DNA of 64,000 bases. Origin: Flavobacterium sp. ENC. Its GTDB lineage: Bacteria > Bacteroidota > Bacteroidia > Flavobacteriales > Flavobacteriaceae. Both the position numbers and the translations under genes were made by a program. The notes beneath the pieces are model-generated. The model had not been told where the DNA came from and did no database searches. It was given only the letters and a program-made list of their open reading frames with translations. The stretch is from assembly GCF_020991415.1 (NCBI RefSeq), contig NZ_JAJMOY010000002.1:1-64000 (forward strand), given 5' to 3'. This document shows positions 44,873 through 53,769 of this stretch, piece by piece (positions within the stretch are counted from its first letter, which is position 1; each line of letters starts with the position of its first letter).

Positions 44873-46795
44873 ATGAAAATAAATAAATGGTGTTCCATAC
44901 CGATTTTGCTGTTTCTTCTGGGGCTGGTAAATAGCACTTCAGCTCAGAATGTTCCCGGAAAAACAGCTTGGTTTGATCCGGCGAAGCCCGCTACCACCTA
45001 TTGTAACCCCATAAACATCGGATACAATTACACGACTCAGAATCACAATGGCATTCCCGAATCCCGACGGTCGAGTGCAGATCCTGTCATTATTACTTAT
45101 AAAGGCGACTATTATTTGTTTGCCACGAATCAGGCAGGATTTTTCTGGAGCAAGGACATGTCCGACTGGAAATTCGTTTATGGAAGTTTCCAGAGAAATC
45201 CGGGTGATGATGATCAGTGCGCACCCGCAGCCTGGGTCGTAAATGATACTTTATTTTACGTAGGTTCGACCTGGAAAAAAGATCATCCGGTCTGGAAAAC
45301 AGCCGATCCGAAATCAGGAAGATGGACCAGACATGTGAACACGGCCATGCTGCCCACCTGGGATCCCGCGATTTTTCAGGATGATGACAAAAAGGTATAT
45401 ATGTATTACGGTTCAAGCGGAAAATTACCACTTGTAGGCGTCGAAGTAGATTACAACACCTGGCTTCCAAAAGGCAATCAGGCCGATTATGTCAAATTAT
45501 ACGCTGCAACAGAAGTAGAGGACATTCAGAAACCTTACGGACAGGCAAAAGCCGTGGTAGGTTTAGATCCTGCGGCACACGGTTGGGAACGTTTCGGACC
45601 CAACAATGATATGGAACCGGCACCCTGGGGCAATTTTATCGAAGGAGCGTGGATGACCAAACACAACGGAAAATATTACATGCAATACGGAGCTCCGGCT
45701 ACCGAGTTTAAAGGCTATGCCAATGGTGTTCACGTGGGGGATAATCCTTTAGGACCATTCGTTTACCAAAAGCACAATCCGATGTCGTATAAACCCGGTG
45801 GATTTGTGATTGGTGCCGGACACGGAAATACTTTTGCCGACAATTATGGGAATTATTGGAATACCGGGACGTGTAAGATTTCGATCAAAGACCGCTTCGA
45901 ACGCCGTATCGACATGTTCCCCGCAGGATTCGATAAAGACGATGTGATGTATTCCATTACGGCTTATGGCGATTTCCCTATTGTATTGCCAACGGCCCAG
46001 AGAGATCAGATCAAAGGTGCCTCTTCCGGCTGGATGTTATTGTCTTATAAAAAACCAGTGACTGTTTCTTCTGCTGAAGAATGCAAAGAGGTCGAAACAC
46101 ACCGAATGGATCATGGCGGGAAAAAAGTATATGAGAAAATATGTTACGATGCGGCCAACTTAACCGATGAAAATATTCAGACCTACTGGTCAGCCACATC
46201 CGATAAACGAGGCGAGTGGCTGCAGCTGGATTTAGGCAGAAAGATGGAAATCAACGCGCTGCAAGTCAATTATGCCGATCATAAAGCCACACAGTTTAAT
46301 AAAGCGATGGACATGTATTATCAGTATCAAATCCTGATGTCCGATGATGCCGTAAACTGGACTCTGGTAGTCGATAAATCAAATAATGATAAAGATGTGC
46401 CCCACGATTATGTGGAGCTGACAAAAGCCATAAAAGCGCGTTATATTAAGATGGTAAACATTCATAATGCTTCGGGAATGTTTGCGGTTTCAGATTTCAG
46501 GGTTTTTGGAAACGGATTAGAAGAAAAACCAAAGTCAGTGGCTGATTTTAAAGTCAAAAGAAATGCAGCCGATTCCCGTAATGCGATGATTTCGTGGAAA
46601 AAACAGGCAGATGCGATCGGCTACAATATTTACTATGGAATTACTCCGGATAAATTATACAACAGCATAATGGTCTACGCAGACAGTTCTTATGATTTCA
46701 GAGGTTTGGATAAAGGAACAAAATATTACTTTACCATTGAGCCTTTTAATGAAAACGGAATCGGTACAAAGGGTAAGATTATCGAGGTAAAATAA
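44873..46795 (+). CDS. GH43-like glycoside hydrolase with discoidin and FN3 domains
   Basis: A 640-residue secreted protein with a signal peptide ending STSAQ. The five-bladed propeller domain shows the three GH43-type acids: D70 (SSADPVI), D164 (WDPAIFQDD) and E257 (EGAWMTKHNGKYYM). An F5/8C-discoidin domain follows (about 400-535, with WLQLDLGRKMEINALQVNYAD), then a fibronectin III domain (about 545-640, ISWKKQADAIGYNIYYG). Family members act on arabinosides, xylosides or galactosides. It lies at the end of the PUL, after a terminator, so its link to that PUL is probable but not certain. Confidence 0.85.
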   Translation: MKINKWCSIPILLFLLGLVNSTSAQNVPGKTAWFDPAKPATTYCNPINIGYNYTTQNHNGIPESRRSSADPVIITYKGDYYLFATNQAGFFWSKDMSDWKFVYGSFQRNPGDDDQCAPAAWVVNDTLFYVGSTWKKDHPVWKTADPKSGRWTRHVNTAMLPTWDPAIFQDDDKKVYMYYGSSGKLPLVGVEVDYNTWLPKGNQADYVKLYAATEVEDIQKPYGQAKAVVGLDPAAHGWERFGPNNDMEPAPWGNFIEGAWMTKHNGKYYMQYGAPATEFKGYANGVHVGDNPLGPFVYQKHNPMSYKPGGFVIGAGHGNTFADNYGNYWNTGTCKISIKDRFERRIDMFPAGFDKDDVMYSITAYGDFPIVLPTAQRDQIKGASSGWMLLSYKKPVTVSSAEECKEVETHRMDHGGKKVYEKICYDAANLTDENIQTYWSATSDKRGEWLQLDLGRKMEINALQVNYADHKATQFNKAMDMYYQYQILMSDDAVNWTLVVDKSNNDKDVPHDYVELTKAIKARYIKMVNIHNASGMFAVSDFRVFGNGLEEKPKSVADFKVKRNAADSRNAMISWKKQADAIGYNIYYGITPDKLYNSIMVYADSSYDFRGLDKGTKYYFTIEPFNENGIGTKGKIIEVK

Positions 46796-46818
46796 TTTTT
46801 TACAGAATGAATTTTTTA

Positions 46819-46860
46819 AAACGCTGATTGCAACAAAAAAGTTGTTAATCAGCGTTTTTT
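46819..46860 (+). terminator. Terminator after the GH43-like gene
   Basis: Stem aacgctgatt-gcaac / gttgtt-aatcagcgtt with a long T run. It ends the PUL region. Confidence 0.85.
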
Positions 46861-46964
46861 TTTGAGAAAAGCTTTTGTAAAAATAGGGTGGGTTGTAAAG
46901 AATTTTGTTCCTTTGCGTTGTTCGCAAATAAAGCGGGCAAATAACCCAAAATGCTATAAAAACC

Positions 46965-48356
46965 ATGAGAAAAACGATTCTTTTAACTGTTTTAGTTTTA
47001 AACGGATTGACATCTTTTGCGCAATCAAACGATGAAAAAAACATTAAATTATTCTACAAAAAAGCCTTAACCGAGTCCAAATGTTATACCTGGCTTGAAT
47101 ATTTGTCGAACGATATCGGAAGCCGTTTATCCGGCTCTGCAACTGCTGAAGCGGCAGTTCAATATACCAAAACACAATTAGAAAGATTAGGACTTGATAA
47201 AGTATACCTTCAGGAAGTAATGGTGCCGCATTGGGTACGAGGTGAAAAAGAAACGGCTTATATTCTGGATAATAAAACCAAAACAGTAGTTCCGATTTGT
47301 GCTTTGGGCGGATCGGTGGCAACGGCAAAAACAGGGCTTACCGCTGAAGTCATCGAAGTACAGGGAATTAAAGAATTAGGAGAACTGGGAGCAGATAAGG
47401 TAAAAGGAAAAATTGTGTTTTTTAACAGACCAATGGATCCTGAAAATATCGAAACTTTTAAATCTTACGGAGCTTGCGTCGATCAGAGATTTGCAGGAGC
47501 AAAAGAAGCTGCAAAATTAGGGGCAGTAGGAACAATTGTTCGTTCGATGAACTTACGTTTAGACGATTTTCCTCATACTGGAGCGCAAAGCTATGGTGAT
47601 TTACCAAAAGAGCAGTACATTCCAACAGCTGCTATTAGTACCAACGGAGCAGAATTGTTAAGTACAACACTAAAAAACAATCCGGCTTTAAAATTCTATT
47701 TCAAACAATCCTGCGAAACGTTACCGGACGTTTTATCGTATAACGTAATTGGTGAACTGACAGGAAAAGAACACCCTGAAAACATTATGGTTGTCGGCGG
47801 GCATTTGGATTCCTGGGACCTGGCAGACGGTTCACACGATGATGGAGCTGGTGTAGTACAAAGTATGGAAGTAATCCGTATTCTGAAAAACTTAAACTAC
47901 AAACCTAAAAATACAATTCGTGTCGTGTTATTCATGAACGAAGAGAATGGTGGAAAAGGCGGAGCGAAATACGAGGAAGTTTCAAAGAAAAACAATGAGA
48001 ACCATATTTTTGCTTTAGAAAGTGATTCCGGTGGATTTAGCCCAAGAGGATTTTCAATACAGGCAGATGATGCCAATGTTAAAAAAATACAAGGATACAA
48101 AGACTTTTTTGAGCCTTATTTAGTGCACAGTTTCACCATTGGACACGCAGGATCGGATATTGATCATTTAACGTCTAAAGCTATTGTAAAAGCTGGTTTA
48201 AAACCGGATTCACAACGTTACTTTGACTATCACCACGCAGCAAACGATAAATTTGATGCGATCAACAAAAGAGAATTAGAACTTGGAGCGGCTACAATGA
48301 CAGCTCTGATGTACCTGATGGACCAAAACGGAATCGATGCGCCTAAGGCCAATTAA
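46965..48356 (+). CDS. Secreted M28 family zinc aminopeptidase
   Basis: A 463-residue protein with signal peptide ending LTSFAQ. A PA (protease-associated) insert lies at about 120-240. The metal ligands of M28 are visible: H280 and D282 (GHLDSWD), D292/D293 (HDDGAG) and E326/E327 (MNEENGG), with the later Asp/His (SDIDHLTS) at the C-terminus. It is a di-zinc exopeptidase, probably periplasmic or secreted. A promoter box is not obvious. A terminator hairpin at 48376-48404 follows. Confidence 0.92.
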   Translation: MRKTILLTVLVLNGLTSFAQSNDEKNIKLFYKKALTESKCYTWLEYLSNDIGSRLSGSATAEAAVQYTKTQLERLGLDKVYLQEVMVPHWVRGEKETAYILDNKTKTVVPICALGGSVATAKTGLTAEVIEVQGIKELGELGADKVKGKIVFFNRPMDPENIETFKSYGACVDQRFAGAKEAAKLGAVGTIVRSMNLRLDDFPHTGAQSYGDLPKEQYIPTAAISTNGAELLSTTLKNNPALKFYFKQSCETLPDVLSYNVIGELTGKEHPENIMVVGGHLDSWDLADGSHDDGAGVVQSMEVIRILKNLNYKPKNTIRVVLFMNEENGGKGGAKYEEVSKKNNENHIFALESDSGGFSPRGFSIQADDANVKKIQGYKDFFEPYLVHSFTIGHAGSDIDHLTSKAIVKAGLKPDSQRYFDYHHAANDKFDAINKRELELGAATMTALMYLMDQNGIDAPKAN

Positions 48357-48375
48357 GATTTCAGAAATAAATATA

Positions 48376-48404
48376 AAAGCTGCAAGTGACCTACTTGCAG
48401 CTTT
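48376..48404. terminator. Terminator between M28 gene and minus-strand gene
   Basis: Stem aagctgcaagt / acttgcagctt, loop gacct, with a T run on the plus strand. It lies between convergent genes. Confidence 0.85.
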
Positions 48405-48427
48405 TTTTTGGAAGTAATCGAAAGTAA

Positions 48428-48733
48428 TCAGATTTTCATGACAATACAGTAATACAAAAAGGTGACCGGAATATTAGAAAGCAAAATCAGGATTTTAATT
48501 CCAATGTCTTTTCGCAGTTCCGGCATTCGTATAAAAAGGTCGGTCAGGTGCAACAGCATGATCGTATTCAGCACAATGGCCGAAACCACAAACGGACTTG
48601 CTATCACCAGAACATTTGAATTTTCATTCGAAAGAATGTACAGGACAAACAGCAGTGTACTAATTGTAAACGATCCGATCGTTAAGTCAATGGATGCTGT
48701 TTCATCGAAAGTTTTTTTGTCAATAGTTTTCAT
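48428..48733 (-). CDS. Small membrane protein, three TM helices
   Basis: A 101-residue protein if translation starts at 48733, which puts a polar N-terminus (MKTIDKKTFDETASIDL) before three hydrophobic helices. The longer frame back to 48889 overlaps the COQ4-like gene and adds a basic stretch without start signals, so it is rejected. It starts 4 bases after the COQ4-like stop codon, so the two are almost certainly co-transcribed. No family is recognised. Confidence 0.7.
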   Translation of the reverse strand: MKTIDKKTFDETASIDLTIGSFTISTLLFVLYILSNENSNVLVIASPFVVSAIVLNTIMLLHLTDLFIRMPELRKDIGIKILILLSNIPVTFLYYCIVMKI

Positions 48734-48737
48734 GAGT

Positions 48738-49226
48738 CTAAATATTAAAAGTTTTCTGAATCGTATGAATGGGTGTAAACAACATTTGTGAAAAGTCCAG
48801 ATAATGAAACGGTAATGCTTTTTTGCCTCTTTTGTATTGTTGCATAAAATAATTGATTTCTTTAAGGTAGAAGGGCGTTCCGGAAGCAATTACCAGAATT
48901 AAATACAGGCTTTTTTTACCATTTCCCCACAGGTAATACTGCATTCCGATTTCTTCGCGTACCGAAATCCCGGTATTGGTCAGGACGTGAATGATATCAT
49001 GGTCTTCGAGTTTAGGCTGCATATCAAAATCATTTTCAGAAAGAAAGTTTCCTAATCCAAAACCTAAACTTCCTTCCGGATAGTGTAATAAGGCAGTCTG
49101 GTCAATTTCCCACGGTTTATTTTTTTTGAAATACTTTTGGTAAGGCTGTTTGCTGTATTCGTATATTTTTTCAATAATCCGGTCTTTCATAAGTTGGTTA
49201 TTTTTTAAAAGTTCTTTGAATTTCAA
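48738..49226 (-). CDS. COQ4-like protein (HDxxH-x11-E zinc motif)
   Basis: A 162-residue soluble protein. It contains H76, D77 and H80 (EDHDIIHVL) followed by E92 after exactly 11 residues, the zinc-ligand pattern of the COQ4 family (ubiquinone synthesis scaffold and C1-decarboxylase/hydroxylase). Flanking GSLGFGLGNFL and EEIGMQYYLWGNG also fit. Flavobacteria use menaquinone, so the usual COQ4 role is not expected. Another lipid-quinone binding role is possible. An alternative start at 49190 exists. Confidence 0.75.
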   Translation of the reverse strand: MKFKELLKNNQLMKDRIIEKIYEYSKQPYQKYFKKNKPWEIDQTALLHYPEGSLGFGLGNFLSENDFDMQPKLEDHDIIHVLTNTGISVREEIGMQYYLWGNGKKSLYLILVIASGTPFYLKEINYFMQQYKRGKKALPFHYLDFSQMLFTPIHTIQKTFNI

Positions 49227-49278
49227 AGTGAATAAGTAAAAGAAAAAGCCAATGAAGATTCAATCAGCTTTTTTGATT

Positions 49279-49953
49279 TTAATAGTTATCGAGGATCGTT
49301 ATTAAAAGTTTAGAATCGGCAAGGTCAGAAGGGGCAACGACTTTTTCTTCTAGGGGAATATTATTGCCATAACGCTCTTTTAATATTTTTCCAACTCTCG
49401 GATCAGCTAGATTAAAATCTTTCAATTCTCTAAGTTTTGATAATTCGATTCCTGCTGCATTTTTATAAATTTTCCAGACCAATTCAGAGCAGTAGATCCT
49501 GTTATCGGTCCATTCGAAATAAGCATCATATTCTTTACCATCGAATTGTTGGCTGTACTGTTTCATTTTTTGAAGTACTTCAGGTTTCAGGACACTGTCG
49601 TTTTTCAATCGTTTCACCACATATTTGCTGTCTTTTCCGTGTTTGATCCAATCTTCAAGTGGTGTAAGTTTTACGGGCTGAATGGCTTCAAAAACGAACC
49701 ATTTTCCGTTTATATCGTAAATAATTCCACAATGCGAAAACTTTGAATTAGTAGCGATACGAACGGCTTCGCATTGTTTAGATTCTGAAGTTTGAAAAAT
49801 TATATCGCCATCTTTGTATTTGCCGGATACCGTTTTTTCCAGTTTATTTCCCGTAAATGGATTGTTTGGAAAAACCTTCAGACTAATAAACAATGCTAAT
49901 CCAAAACTGATTAGGAATGTAAGTAACGGAAATAGATATTTTTTAGATTTCAT
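49279..49953 (-). CDS. YiiX/YebB-like permuted papain-fold cysteine peptidase
   Basis: A 224-residue protein anchored by one N-terminal TM helix (about 7-27). The core is a permuted NlpC/P60 fold: GDIIFQTSES, catalytic His H74 in FSHCGIIY, Glu about 89 and Cys C155 in RIYCSELVWK. Relatives act on cell wall or lipids, and the exact substrate is unknown. It is the sort of protein seen near envelope genes. The gene is monocistronic. Confidence 0.82.
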   Translation of the reverse strand: MKSKKYLFPLLTFLISFGLALFISLKVFPNNPFTGNKLEKTVSGKYKDGDIIFQTSESKQCEAVRIATNSKFSHCGIIYDINGKWFVFEAIQPVKLTPLEDWIKHGKDSKYVVKRLKNDSVLKPEVLQKMKQYSQQFDGKEYDAYFEWTDNRIYCSELVWKIYKNAAGIELSKLRELKDFNLADPRVGKILKERYGNNIPLEEKVVAPSDLADSKLLITILDNY

Positions 49954-50000
49954 GAAGTATAAATTAAAGTACTTTGAATTACAAAGTAAATAATAAAAAA

Positions 50001-50035
50001 AATAGCTGCCAAATAAAATGACAGCTATTTTTTTA
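50001..50035 (-). terminator. Terminator after the outer-membrane protein gene
   Basis: aatagctg-cc / acagctatt inverted repeat with A and T runs, downstream of the minus-strand stop at 50055. It works on both strands. Confidence 0.75.
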
Positions 50036-50054
50036 AATATAAAGTAAAGTGGTT

Positions 50055-50954
50055 TTAGATTCTGAAAATTCCTCCGAAAGCAATAATTCGCTGGAAGAAA
50101 AGGAAATGCTGGGAAGCTTTATCTTCACTGCTTGTGGTAGTTCTGATATCCTTCATATCAATATAACCGCCCTTTAATTCTCCCTGAATATAGAAGTATT
50201 TGAAAAACGTAAAGTTAATACCTGCTTTTGCAGATAAACCATAACCGGAAACATGAAAATCATCATGACGTTCTTTTCCTAAAAGTGTGGTATTGGTTTT
50301 AGGATATAAAACTCCGGCACCTAAACCTTCCGTTAGATTAATCTGAAATTTATCTGTATTCGGTAACCCGAACAATTTAGAAATATCATCATGCCTGGAA
50401 ACCTCGGTATTCACATAATTCAGACCATCTGTATGTTCGTACATTAAAAAAGCAGGAGGATTTCCCTGAGGAACATCAGAACCACCTTCCTGAGCACCAT
50501 TTAAAGACATGTCTACAGGTTGGTTATTATATTCTCCGTTATAATAAGATCCGGCCTGATCAGCGGGTAAATTAATATAGCCCGTCACATTAGCCGTTTG
50601 ATTCTGAGTCATTACATATTTCATGTGGTCCCAGCCAATCGAAACACTGTAATGGTCATTAATAAAATATCCCATTCTAAAGTTAGTCTGCGGAATTGTC
50701 ATATTAGCCGGATTTACATAATCAATATGCCATCCTTTTGGTTTATCATGCGCCTTCATATCTGCCACCGTAAAGTTGTAATCTTTACCTCTGAAGTTGA
50801 CATCAGATTTGGTGTAACTGTCTCTGTTACCACCCCAGGAAACGAAGAATTTACCTTTGTTGTGAGCGGTGTATCTTTCTACTGCGATTTCTTCTTGTGC
50901 AAAAGTGTTTAATGAAAAACCTAATAGGACAAAAAATAAAAATTTAGTTTTCAA
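50055..50954 (-). CDS. Outer-membrane beta-barrel protein
   Basis: A 299-residue protein with signal peptide MKTKFLFFVLLGFSLNTFAQ. The mature part alternates aromatic beta strands and long polar loops (HNKGKFFVSWGGNRDSY, FRMGYFINDHYSVSIGWDHMKYV) and ends in IIAFGGIFRI, a barrel-type C-terminus. No ligand can be inferred. It starts 18 bases downstream of the kdsA stop on the same strand and is likely in one operon with it. Confidence 0.85.
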   Translation of the reverse strand: MKTKFLFFVLLGFSLNTFAQEEIAVERYTAHNKGKFFVSWGGNRDSYTKSDVNFRGKDYNFTVADMKAHDKPKGWHIDYVNPANMTIPQTNFRMGYFINDHYSVSIGWDHMKYVMTQNQTANVTGYINLPADQAGSYYNGEYNNQPVDMSLNGAQEGGSDVPQGNPPAFLMYEHTDGLNYVNTEVSRHDDISKLFGLPNTDKFQINLTEGLGAGVLYPKTNTTLLGKERHDDFHVSGYGLSAKAGINFTFFKYFYIQGELKGGYIDMKDIRTTTSSEDKASQHFLFFQRIIAFGGIFRI

Positions 50955-50972
50955 TGAACTTATGTATTAAAT

Positions 50973-51791
50973 TTAAAATGCGTTAACTGTTTTTCTGATA
51001 GCAACCAATTTGGTCATTAAACCTTCAAAATAGTCTAAATGTAACATGTTGGCACCATCACTTTTCGCGTTAGCAGGATCAAAATGAGTTTCGATAAAAA
51101 TACCGTCAACTCCAACTGCGATACCGGCTTTGGCAACAGTTTCAATCATATCAGGTCGTCCTCCCGTAACACCAGCCGTTTGATTTGGCTGCTGTAAAGA
51201 ATGTGTAACATCCAGAACCGTAGTAGCATATTGCTGCATCGTCGGGATGCCTCTGTAATCAACGATCATGTCCTGATAGCCAAACATCGTTCCACGATCC
51301 GTAACGATCACGTTTTCATTATGACAGTCCAAGACTTTCTGAACCGCGTGTTTCATGCTTTCCGGACTCATGAATTGTCCCTTTTTCAGGTTTACCACTT
51401 TTCCTGTATTGGCAGCCGCCACAACTAAATCTGTCTGACGTACCAGAAAAGCAGGAATTTGTAGAACATCTACATATTGTGCTGCCATTTCAGCATCTTC
51501 ATTGGTATGAATATCTGTTACGGTAGGAATATGAAAGGTCTCTGAAACTTTTCTTAAAATTTTTAATGCTTTTTCATCACCAATTCCGGAAAAACTATCA
51601 ATTCGGGAACGGTTTGCTTTTTTAAAGGATCCTTTAAAAACATAAGGGATCTCAAGTTTGTCGGTAATACCAACTAATTTTTCAGCAATTCTAAGTGCCA
51701 TTTCTTCTCCTTCAATGGCGCAAGGCCCGGCTAGTAAAAAGAAATTTCCGCTATCAGTATGCTTAATTTGTGGAATATGTTGTATGTTCAT
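50973..51791 (-). CDS. kdsA: 3-deoxy-8-phosphooctulonate (KDO-8-P) synthase
   Basis: A 272-residue enzyme from 51791 that condenses phosphoenolpyruvate and arabinose 5-phosphate for lipopolysaccharide core. Its motifs include FLLAGPCAIEGEE, VFKGSFKKANRSR, GFSGIGDEKAL-like, VTDIHTNEDAE, TGGRPDM and GIFIETHFDPANAKSDG. The ATG at 51815 lies next to the promoter box at 51813-51820, so the start at 51791 is preferred. The outer-membrane protein gene follows. Confidence 0.97.
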   Translation of the reverse strand: MNIQHIPQIKHTDSGNFFLLAGPCAIEGEEMALRIAEKLVGITDKLEIPYVFKGSFKKANRSRIDSFSGIGDEKALKILRKVSETFHIPTVTDIHTNEDAEMAAQYVDVLQIPAFLVRQTDLVVAAANTGKVVNLKKGQFMSPESMKHAVQKVLDCHNENVIVTDRGTMFGYQDMIVDYRGIPTMQQYATTVLDVTHSLQQPNQTAGVTGGRPDMIETVAKAGIAVGVDGIFIETHFDPANAKSDGANMLHLDYFEGLMTKLVAIRKTVNAF

Positions 51792-51812
51792 AGTATGATT
51801 TTTTTGACTGTG

Positions 51813-51820
51813 CAAAGGTA
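51813..51820 (-). promoter_or_regulatory. -7 promoter box (TACCTTTG) of kdsA
   Basis: A perfect TAnnTTTG match on the minus strand, 21 bases upstream of the ATG at 51791. Confidence 0.65.
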
Positions 51821-52070
51821 GTTATGATTTATGAATCGCAGATGAAGATTTAAGTTTTTTTTATGACTCCGTTACGTATCGGAACACCGATTTACTCCGG
51901 TATTTTTCACTTGAAAAAACAGGGTTTCCTGAATAAAAATGATTTTCATTTCTATTGTGACTGAAGTTTAGTGGAATTATGAGAATTTAAGTTAATTTCC
52001 TGCTTTGTCTTTTTATAGTAATGGGCATCAATTGAAAGAAAATAGTAAGATGTTGTTCGTAGATGAATTT

Positions 52071-52451
52071 TTAATTCTTTATAATCGTTTCTATCAGATT
52101 ATCTTTTTTTAACTGGATTATTTTTTCAAAACTTAAATCTTTAATTTTTAAATCTTTATCACTTCTTAAAACTTCATATTTATTTTCGTGTTGATTTACA
52201 TAAATTAAGTCATATAGATCTAAAGTGTCATTTTCTTTTGCTATAACATAAGCTCTTTTCCAGTTTTTTGTAATTAGTCCAAATTTTCCAGTTTGTTTAT
52301 TTATAATAATATCACCAGTTTTTGAATCAAAATAAATTTCCTGTAAATCACCATAATGATCTTCAATTTCTGCCAAGTACAATCCCCCGCTAATGAATCC
52401 CAAAAGCAGTAGTAAAATTACTACACCAAATACAATGATCTTCTTTTTCAA
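52071..52451 (-). CDS. Small protein with N-terminal TM anchor, hypothetical
   Basis: A 126-residue protein with one N-terminal TM segment (about 5-26) and a mature part with alternating beta strands (IIINKQTGKFGLITKNWKRAYVIAK) and a Lys/Asp-rich C-terminus. No family is recognised. It shares no obvious promoter with its neighbours. The 279-base region before kdsA holds no gene that I can support. Confidence 0.65.
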   Translation of the reverse strand: MKKKIIVFGVVILLLLLGFISGGLYLAEIEDHYGDLQEIYFDSKTGDIIINKQTGKFGLITKNWKRAYVIAKENDTLDLYDLIYVNQHENKYEVLRSDKDLKIKDLSFEKIIQLKKDNLIETIIKN

Positions 52452-52507
52452 ATCGTTGATTTTCTAATATATTTATTCAGTTTTAAACCTTTACTAAAAA
52501 ATAATTA

Positions 52508-52960
52508 TTAATCTTTTTTCAGACGCAATCCCATCGGAACCATTAAAATTCCTTTTTCATAAATGTTCAGGTACAGTTTTATGGGTTTCTTTTGTCCGTC
52601 CCATTTCAGTTCATAAACATTCAGGAATCCGGCTCCCATATCGCTTCTTTTGGTCGGGAAAGGGCAGCAGGTTTCCAGTCGGGTATAGGTGATTTTTTCT
52701 CCGTTTGGTCCGGCCAGCGCATTTAAAAAACGGGTTTCGTTCAGCGCCTCATCTTTGGTATTCCGGTAAAAGATATTCACCGGATAATCCGGATCGTAAC
52801 CGTATTTTTTATCATTGCTGAATAACGTAATGACAAATGTATTGTCTTTTTTCAAAACTAAATCCGGAGCATTGTCATCTACATTTTTCAAAGTCGATTT
52901 GGTGCTGATACAAGAAGTTACCGAAATAAGCAAAACGATAAACAGAGCTGTTTTTTTCAT
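52508..52960 (-). CDS. Predicted lipoprotein
   Basis: A 150-residue lipoprotein if started at ATG 52960, which gives MKKTALFIVLLISVTSC. The upstream start at 53023 lies beyond the -7 box at 52983-52990, so it is rejected. The mature protein has a Cys-Cys-Pro-Phe-Pro string and a beta-rich C-terminus ending KGILMVPMGLRLKKD. No domain is recognised. It is probably periplasmic or on the outer membrane. Confidence 0.75.
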   Translation of the reverse strand: MKKTALFIVLLISVTSCISTKSTLKNVDDNAPDLVLKKDNTFVITLFSNDKKYGYDPDYPVNIFYRNTKDEALNETRFLNALAGPNGEKITYTRLETCCPFPTKRSDMGAGFLNVYELKWDGQKKPIKLYLNIYEKGILMVPMGLRLKKD

Positions 52961-52982
52961 GTTAATGATGTATTTTGTAGTA

Positions 52983-52990
52983 CAAATGTA
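52983..52990 (-). promoter_or_regulatory. -7 promoter box (TACATTTG)
   Basis: A minus-strand TAnnTTTG match 22 bases upstream of the lipoprotein ATG at 52960. Confidence 0.6.
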
Positions 52991-53059
52991 AGCGGTAAAA
53001 ACGATTTTTAAAATAATCTGCATTAAGAAAATTATGACCTGAAATGCGTAAATTAAATT

Positions 53060-53758
53060 TTAAATCTTCGGATTCTCTGCTTTCAGATTCCCATTTGAAT
53101 TCAATTTTAAAATACCAGTTACAATCAGATATTGTGCCACAAGATAGGTTAACATGATATAAAAAGAACTTTTTTCAATTGGCGTGTGAAATTTATTTAC
53201 TGCCAGAATACTGTCGGAAGCAATAAAGACGATCGCCCCCATAAAAACATACTGATTTCCGGGGCTTTTCCAGGTTAAAAATCCATTGAATGCAAATAAT
53301 AACATTAACGAAATTACGGTTGCGTAAACAATTACAGGAATTTTCAGATCTCCTAAAGTCGGTAATAAAAGGGATAACATGCCCATTAGATAACATGCAA
53401 TTACAAGGCTTCCAATTAAAAAAGCGGCTTTGTTTTTTTTAGAACGAATTTTGGTTTGTTTATTAAAAAGAGCAGAATAAATAACGTGGGAAATAAGAAA
53501 AGCAACCAATCCGAGAATAAAATAAATCTCGTCTATATCTGCAAAAAGTAAAATGACATCACCAATCCAGGAAAATAGCAGGGCGCTTAGAATGATATTT
53601 TTGGTTGGAAATTTTTTATGAAGATAAACAGAAAATCCCAGTAAAGGAATCAGGATTGGTTTTAAGAAAAGATCAAAACTCTCATATCCTAAAAGTAAAA
53701 TCAGCAGGTAAACAATACTAAAACCAATATAGATTTTAAGAAATAAAGTATTTTTCAT
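53060..53758 (-). CDS. yhhN: Lysoplasmalogenase (YhhN/TMEM86 family)
   Basis: A 232-residue inner-membrane protein with about eight hydrophobic helices. It has the family hallmarks: LKPILIPLLGFSVYLH (about 32-47), FSWIGDVILLFAD (about 62-74) with a conserved Asp, and later YVFMGAIVFIASDSILAVNKF. Characterised YhhN/TMEM86 members hydrolyse the vinyl-ether bond of lysoplasmalogens. The gene starts 11 bases downstream of the sterol-desaturase-type oxygenase gene on the same strand, so they form an operon. Confidence 0.85.
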   Translation of the reverse strand: MKNTLFLKIYIGFSIVYLLILLLGYESFDLFLKPILIPLLGFSVYLHKKFPTKNIILSALLFSWIGDVILLFADIDEIYFILGLVAFLISHVIYSALFNKQTKIRSKKNKAAFLIGSLVIACYLMGMLSLLLPTLGDLKIPVIVYATVISLMLLFAFNGFLTWKSPGNQYVFMGAIVFIASDSILAVNKFHTPIEKSSFYIMLTYLVAQYLIVTGILKLNSNGNLKAENPKI

Positions 53759-53769
53759 AGTTTGGGGGA

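Noticed and set aside
48734..48889. Extended N-terminus of the three-TM protein
   Set aside because: It overlaps the COQ4-like gene and adds a basic stretch with no start signals.
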